This document shows, one piece after another, positions 62,389-64,000 of a stretch of DNA of 64,000 bases. Below the pieces are notes generated by a model, which searched no databases, was not told the DNA's origin, and saw nothing but the letters and a program-made list of their open reading frames with translations. Source of the DNA: Pelagibacterium montanilacus (GTDB lineage Bacteria > Pseudomonadota > Alphaproteobacteria > Rhizobiales > Devosiaceae); NCBI RefSeq assembly GCF_003992665.1, contig NZ_RZMX01000017.1:1-64000 (forward strand), read 5' to 3'. Within the stretch, counting starts at the first letter, position 1; every line of letters begins with the position of its first letter. The translations under genes were made by a program, and so were the position numbers.

Positions 62389-63477
62389 CTATCGCAGATG
62401 CGAGCCAATGGCTTGCGCGATCGCATCCAGCCCATCCCTGCCACCCTGGTCGAACGGCGTGAGATTTCCGGATGCAAAGGCACTGTCCACCGCGCCCACG
62501 ATGGCGTTTGCGGCTGCGCGGGGTGCCGCCATGCCGTGTCCAAGTCCGATCCAGTCCAGCATCATGGCTCCTGAAAGTATCATGGCTGTAGGGTTAGCCT
62601 TACCTGTTCCGGCATGCCCTGTGCTGCTTCCGTGACAGGGCTGGAAGACGCCATGGCGGTCGCCGATATTGGCCGAGGGCGCATAATTGGCGCCTCCGAT
62701 CAGCGCGACACCCAGATCGCCAAGGATGTCGCCGAACATGTTTTCCATGACCATTACATCGAACGCCCATGGCTCGAGAACCAATCTTTGGGCCATTGCA
62801 TCGACGTAGACATGGTCGGCTTGGATATCGGTGAAGCGGGCGGCACGCTCGTCGAATATCTTGCGGAAGAAGGCAAGTGCCGTGAAGAGATTGGCCTTGT
62901 CCACGCAGGTGACCTTGCCCTTGCCCTCACTGCCGGCCCGGGCCTGAGCCAGCTCGAAACAGCGGTCGAAAAGTCGCTCCGAGGTATGGCGGGTTACGGT
63001 AAGCCAGTCACGTGCAGCGGTGTCGTCGGTGACCGTGCCCTTGCCAGCTGAATCGAACAGCCCTTCGGTCGATTCCCGCACGATCATGATGTCGATGCTA
63101 TTGGCCCGGGAATCGGCGAGAACGCTCGGCACACCGGGGATCGAGCGGATCGGGCGCAGCCCCGCATAAAGATCGAGATCGAAGCGCAGCTCCAGCTGGG
63201 GCGCGATTTCCGTTCCATCGGGATGGGTGACGCCAGGCACCCCCATCGCCCCTACCAGAACGGCATCGGCGGCGTGGGCGGCCGCGCGGCTCTCGCCTGG
63301 AAATGCCTCTCCCGTCCTCTGGTAGCAGCCCCCGCCAGCCTCAAGCCAAGTGTAGTCGAGCGAAAAGCCACCGGCGAGGCGCGCGGCCTCGTCAATAATA
63401 TCGAGTGACGATCGGAGCACCTCCGGTCCGATCCCGTCTCCTCCCAGAACCGCTATGTCGAAACGCGTTTTGCTCAC
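62389..63477 (-). CDS. Isocitrate/isopropylmalate dehydrogenase-family enzyme (tartrate dehydrogenase-like)
   Basis: 362 residues from GTG 63477. IAVLGGDGIGPEVLRSSLDI, LYAGLRPIRSIPGV, DIMIVRESTEGLFDSAGKGT, CVDKANLF (catalytic Lys), YVDAMAQRLVLEPWAFDVMV and NMFGDILGDLGVALIGG (metal Asp residues), GKANPTAMILSGAMMLDWIG. Oxidative decarboxylation of a 2-hydroxy acid such as tartrate, malate or an isopropylmalate analogue. In this operon it may complete conversion of a sugar-acid-like intermediate. An upstream extension to 63591 overlaps the VOC gene and was not used. Confidence 0.92.
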   Translation of the reverse strand: MSKTRFDIAVLGGDGIGPEVLRSSLDIIDEAARLAGGFSLDYTWLEAGGGCYQRTGEAFPGESRAAAHAADAVLVGAMGVPGVTHPDGTEIAPQLELRFDLDLYAGLRPIRSIPGVPSVLADSRANSIDIMIVRESTEGLFDSAGKGTVTDDTAARDWLTVTRHTSERLFDRCFELAQARAGSEGKGKVTCVDKANLFTALAFFRKIFDERAARFTDIQADHVYVDAMAQRLVLEPWAFDVMVMENMFGDILGDLGVALIGGANYAPSANIGDRHGVFQPCHGSSTGHAGTGKANPTAMILSGAMMLDWIGLGHGMAAPRAAANAIVGAVDSAFASGNLTPFDQGGRDGLDAIAQAIGSHLR

Positions 63478-63518
63478 CGGTCCCTCCCCGTCCCCTGCCT
63501 TACTCGGATCATGCCGTT

Positions 63519-63887
63519 CTAGTGGCGCTCCACGAATTCGAGGCGCTCCCCGTCTGGTCCCCGGAAGAACAGGCAGCGCGCCCCGGGCCATAGCTCGATG
63601 GCATCGGTGAAGGGCACGTCCGGCTCCTCCTGCCTGACCGCCGCCACCGCGTCCTCGAGACTGGAAACGGAAAAGGCGATGTGATTGACCTGAGCATCTC
63701 CTTGCAGATGGTCCTCACCGGCAATCAACTCGATCTCGGCTTCCCCAATGGTGAGAAAGGCAAGCTCGAGGGTCCGGAACGGGCGGCGCTCGCGCAGCGA
63801 CAGTCCCAGCACTCGAGTATAGAAGTCTATGGAGCGGTTCATGTCCGACACCATGACGCCGACATGTTCGATCTTTTTGAGGTCCAT
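63519..63887 (-). CDS. VOC-family (glyoxalase/dioxygenase fold) protein
   Basis: 122 residues. KIEHVGVMVSDMNRSIDFYT (first metal His), GEAEIELIAGEDHL (Glu), VNHIAFSVSSLEDAVAAVRQ (second His), FFRGPDGERLEFVERH (Glu). All four ligand positions of a glyoxalase/epimerase-type VOC monomer are present. Could isomerise or epimerise a pathway intermediate. 42 bp upstream of the dehydrogenase gene. Confidence 0.9.
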   Translation of the reverse strand: MDLKKIEHVGVMVSDMNRSIDFYTRVLGLSLRERRPFRTLELAFLTIGEAEIELIAGEDHLQGDAQVNHIAFSVSSLEDAVAAVRQEEPDVPFTDAIELWPGARCLFFRGPDGERLEFVERH

Positions 63888-63899
63888 TGATCTATCCTT

Positions 63900-64000
63900 T
63901 CAGGCCGCATGCCAGGCACCATGGCCCGCCGAAGCTTGGATGGCGGCGAGCACCTTCTGGTTTCTCACCCCGTCCGCGAAATCGGGGTGGACTGCCTCCC
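63900..64000 (-). CDS. Gfo/Idh/MocA-family oxidoreductase, C-terminal end (5' beyond window)
   Basis: The minus frame reads EAVHPDFADGVRNQKVLAAI and then QASAGHGAWHAA before TGA. The (F/P)xDGxRNQxVLxAI pattern is the usual end of sugar or inositol dehydrogenases of this family. Only about 32 codons lie in the window, 13 bp before the VOC gene. Confidence 0.75.
   Translation of the reverse strand, partial: EAVHPDFADGVRNQKVLAAIQASAGHGAWHAA

Overview
The window is high-GC DNA from an alphaproteobacterium. Its profile, many ABC importers for peptides or sugars next to small catabolic genes plus IS debris and a mobilization region, fits Hyphomicrobiales, possibly Devosiaceae-like. That placement is an impression from protein style, not a computed result. 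No rRNA or tRNA genes, replication initiator or core housekeeping genes were seen. With a relaxase-like gene and a ParA-like gene present, a large plasmid or an accessory chromosomal region is likely.

Layout. (1) 1-4.8 kb is a copper-resistance island: a CopA-type P1B ATPase cut by the left edge, a CopZ-like chaperone, two DUF305 proteins, a Cys-cluster exported protein and CueR, with three CueR-type operators. (2) 4.9-15.4 kb is an insertion-sequence graveyard: an intact IS110 with a probable bridge-RNA region, IS630 and IS110 debris, a frameshifted cupin and membrane gene, an IS5-family element inside a PAS-GGDEF-EAL gene, a hipBA toxin-antitoxin pair with four phased operators, an IS4/IS701-like remnant, a decayed IS256 and a receiver-domain remnant. 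(3) 15.5-27.7 kb is catabolic cluster A: IclR regulator, M81 (MlrC-like) metalloprotein and RidA on +, then an operon on - holding a sugar-type ABC importer, Gfo/Idh dehydrogenase, creatininase-family amidohydrolase, an unknown TIM-barrel-like protein, an MBL hydrolase and a class-III aminotransferase. (4) 27.7-32.4 kb is more IS debris around a DUF234-type AAA ATPase/nuclease and a truncated TPR gene. (5) 32.7-38.3 kb is a plasmid-type block: two hypothetical proteins, a ParA/TraL-like NTPase that may be extended by a -1 frameshift, an 11-copy GTGAC decamer array, a short inverted repeat and a MobV-like relaxase. (6) 38.8-48.5 kb is catabolic cluster B: Dpp-type importer, TauE exporter, SDR, DadA-like oxidase and a DapB-like reductase. 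(7) 50.3-64 kb is catabolic cluster C: GntR/FadR regulator, Dpp-type importer split into two gene groups, two paralogous binding proteins (one without signal peptide), amidohydrolase, RidA, cyclase-family hydrolase, aldo/keto reductase, Kelch protein, isopropylmalate/tartrate-type dehydrogenase, VOC protein and the end of a Gfo/Idh gene.

Most exciting element: the 36.3-36.4 kb array, eleven GTGAC motifs spaced 10 bp apart (one 11-bp step), lying between a ParA-like gene and a relaxase gene. It looks like a cooperative protein-loading site (partition centromere or relaxosome/operator) that I cannot match to a known family. The three catabolic clusters use tightly coupled genes (many 4-bp ATGA/GTGA overlaps), and their substrates cannot be named from sequence alone.
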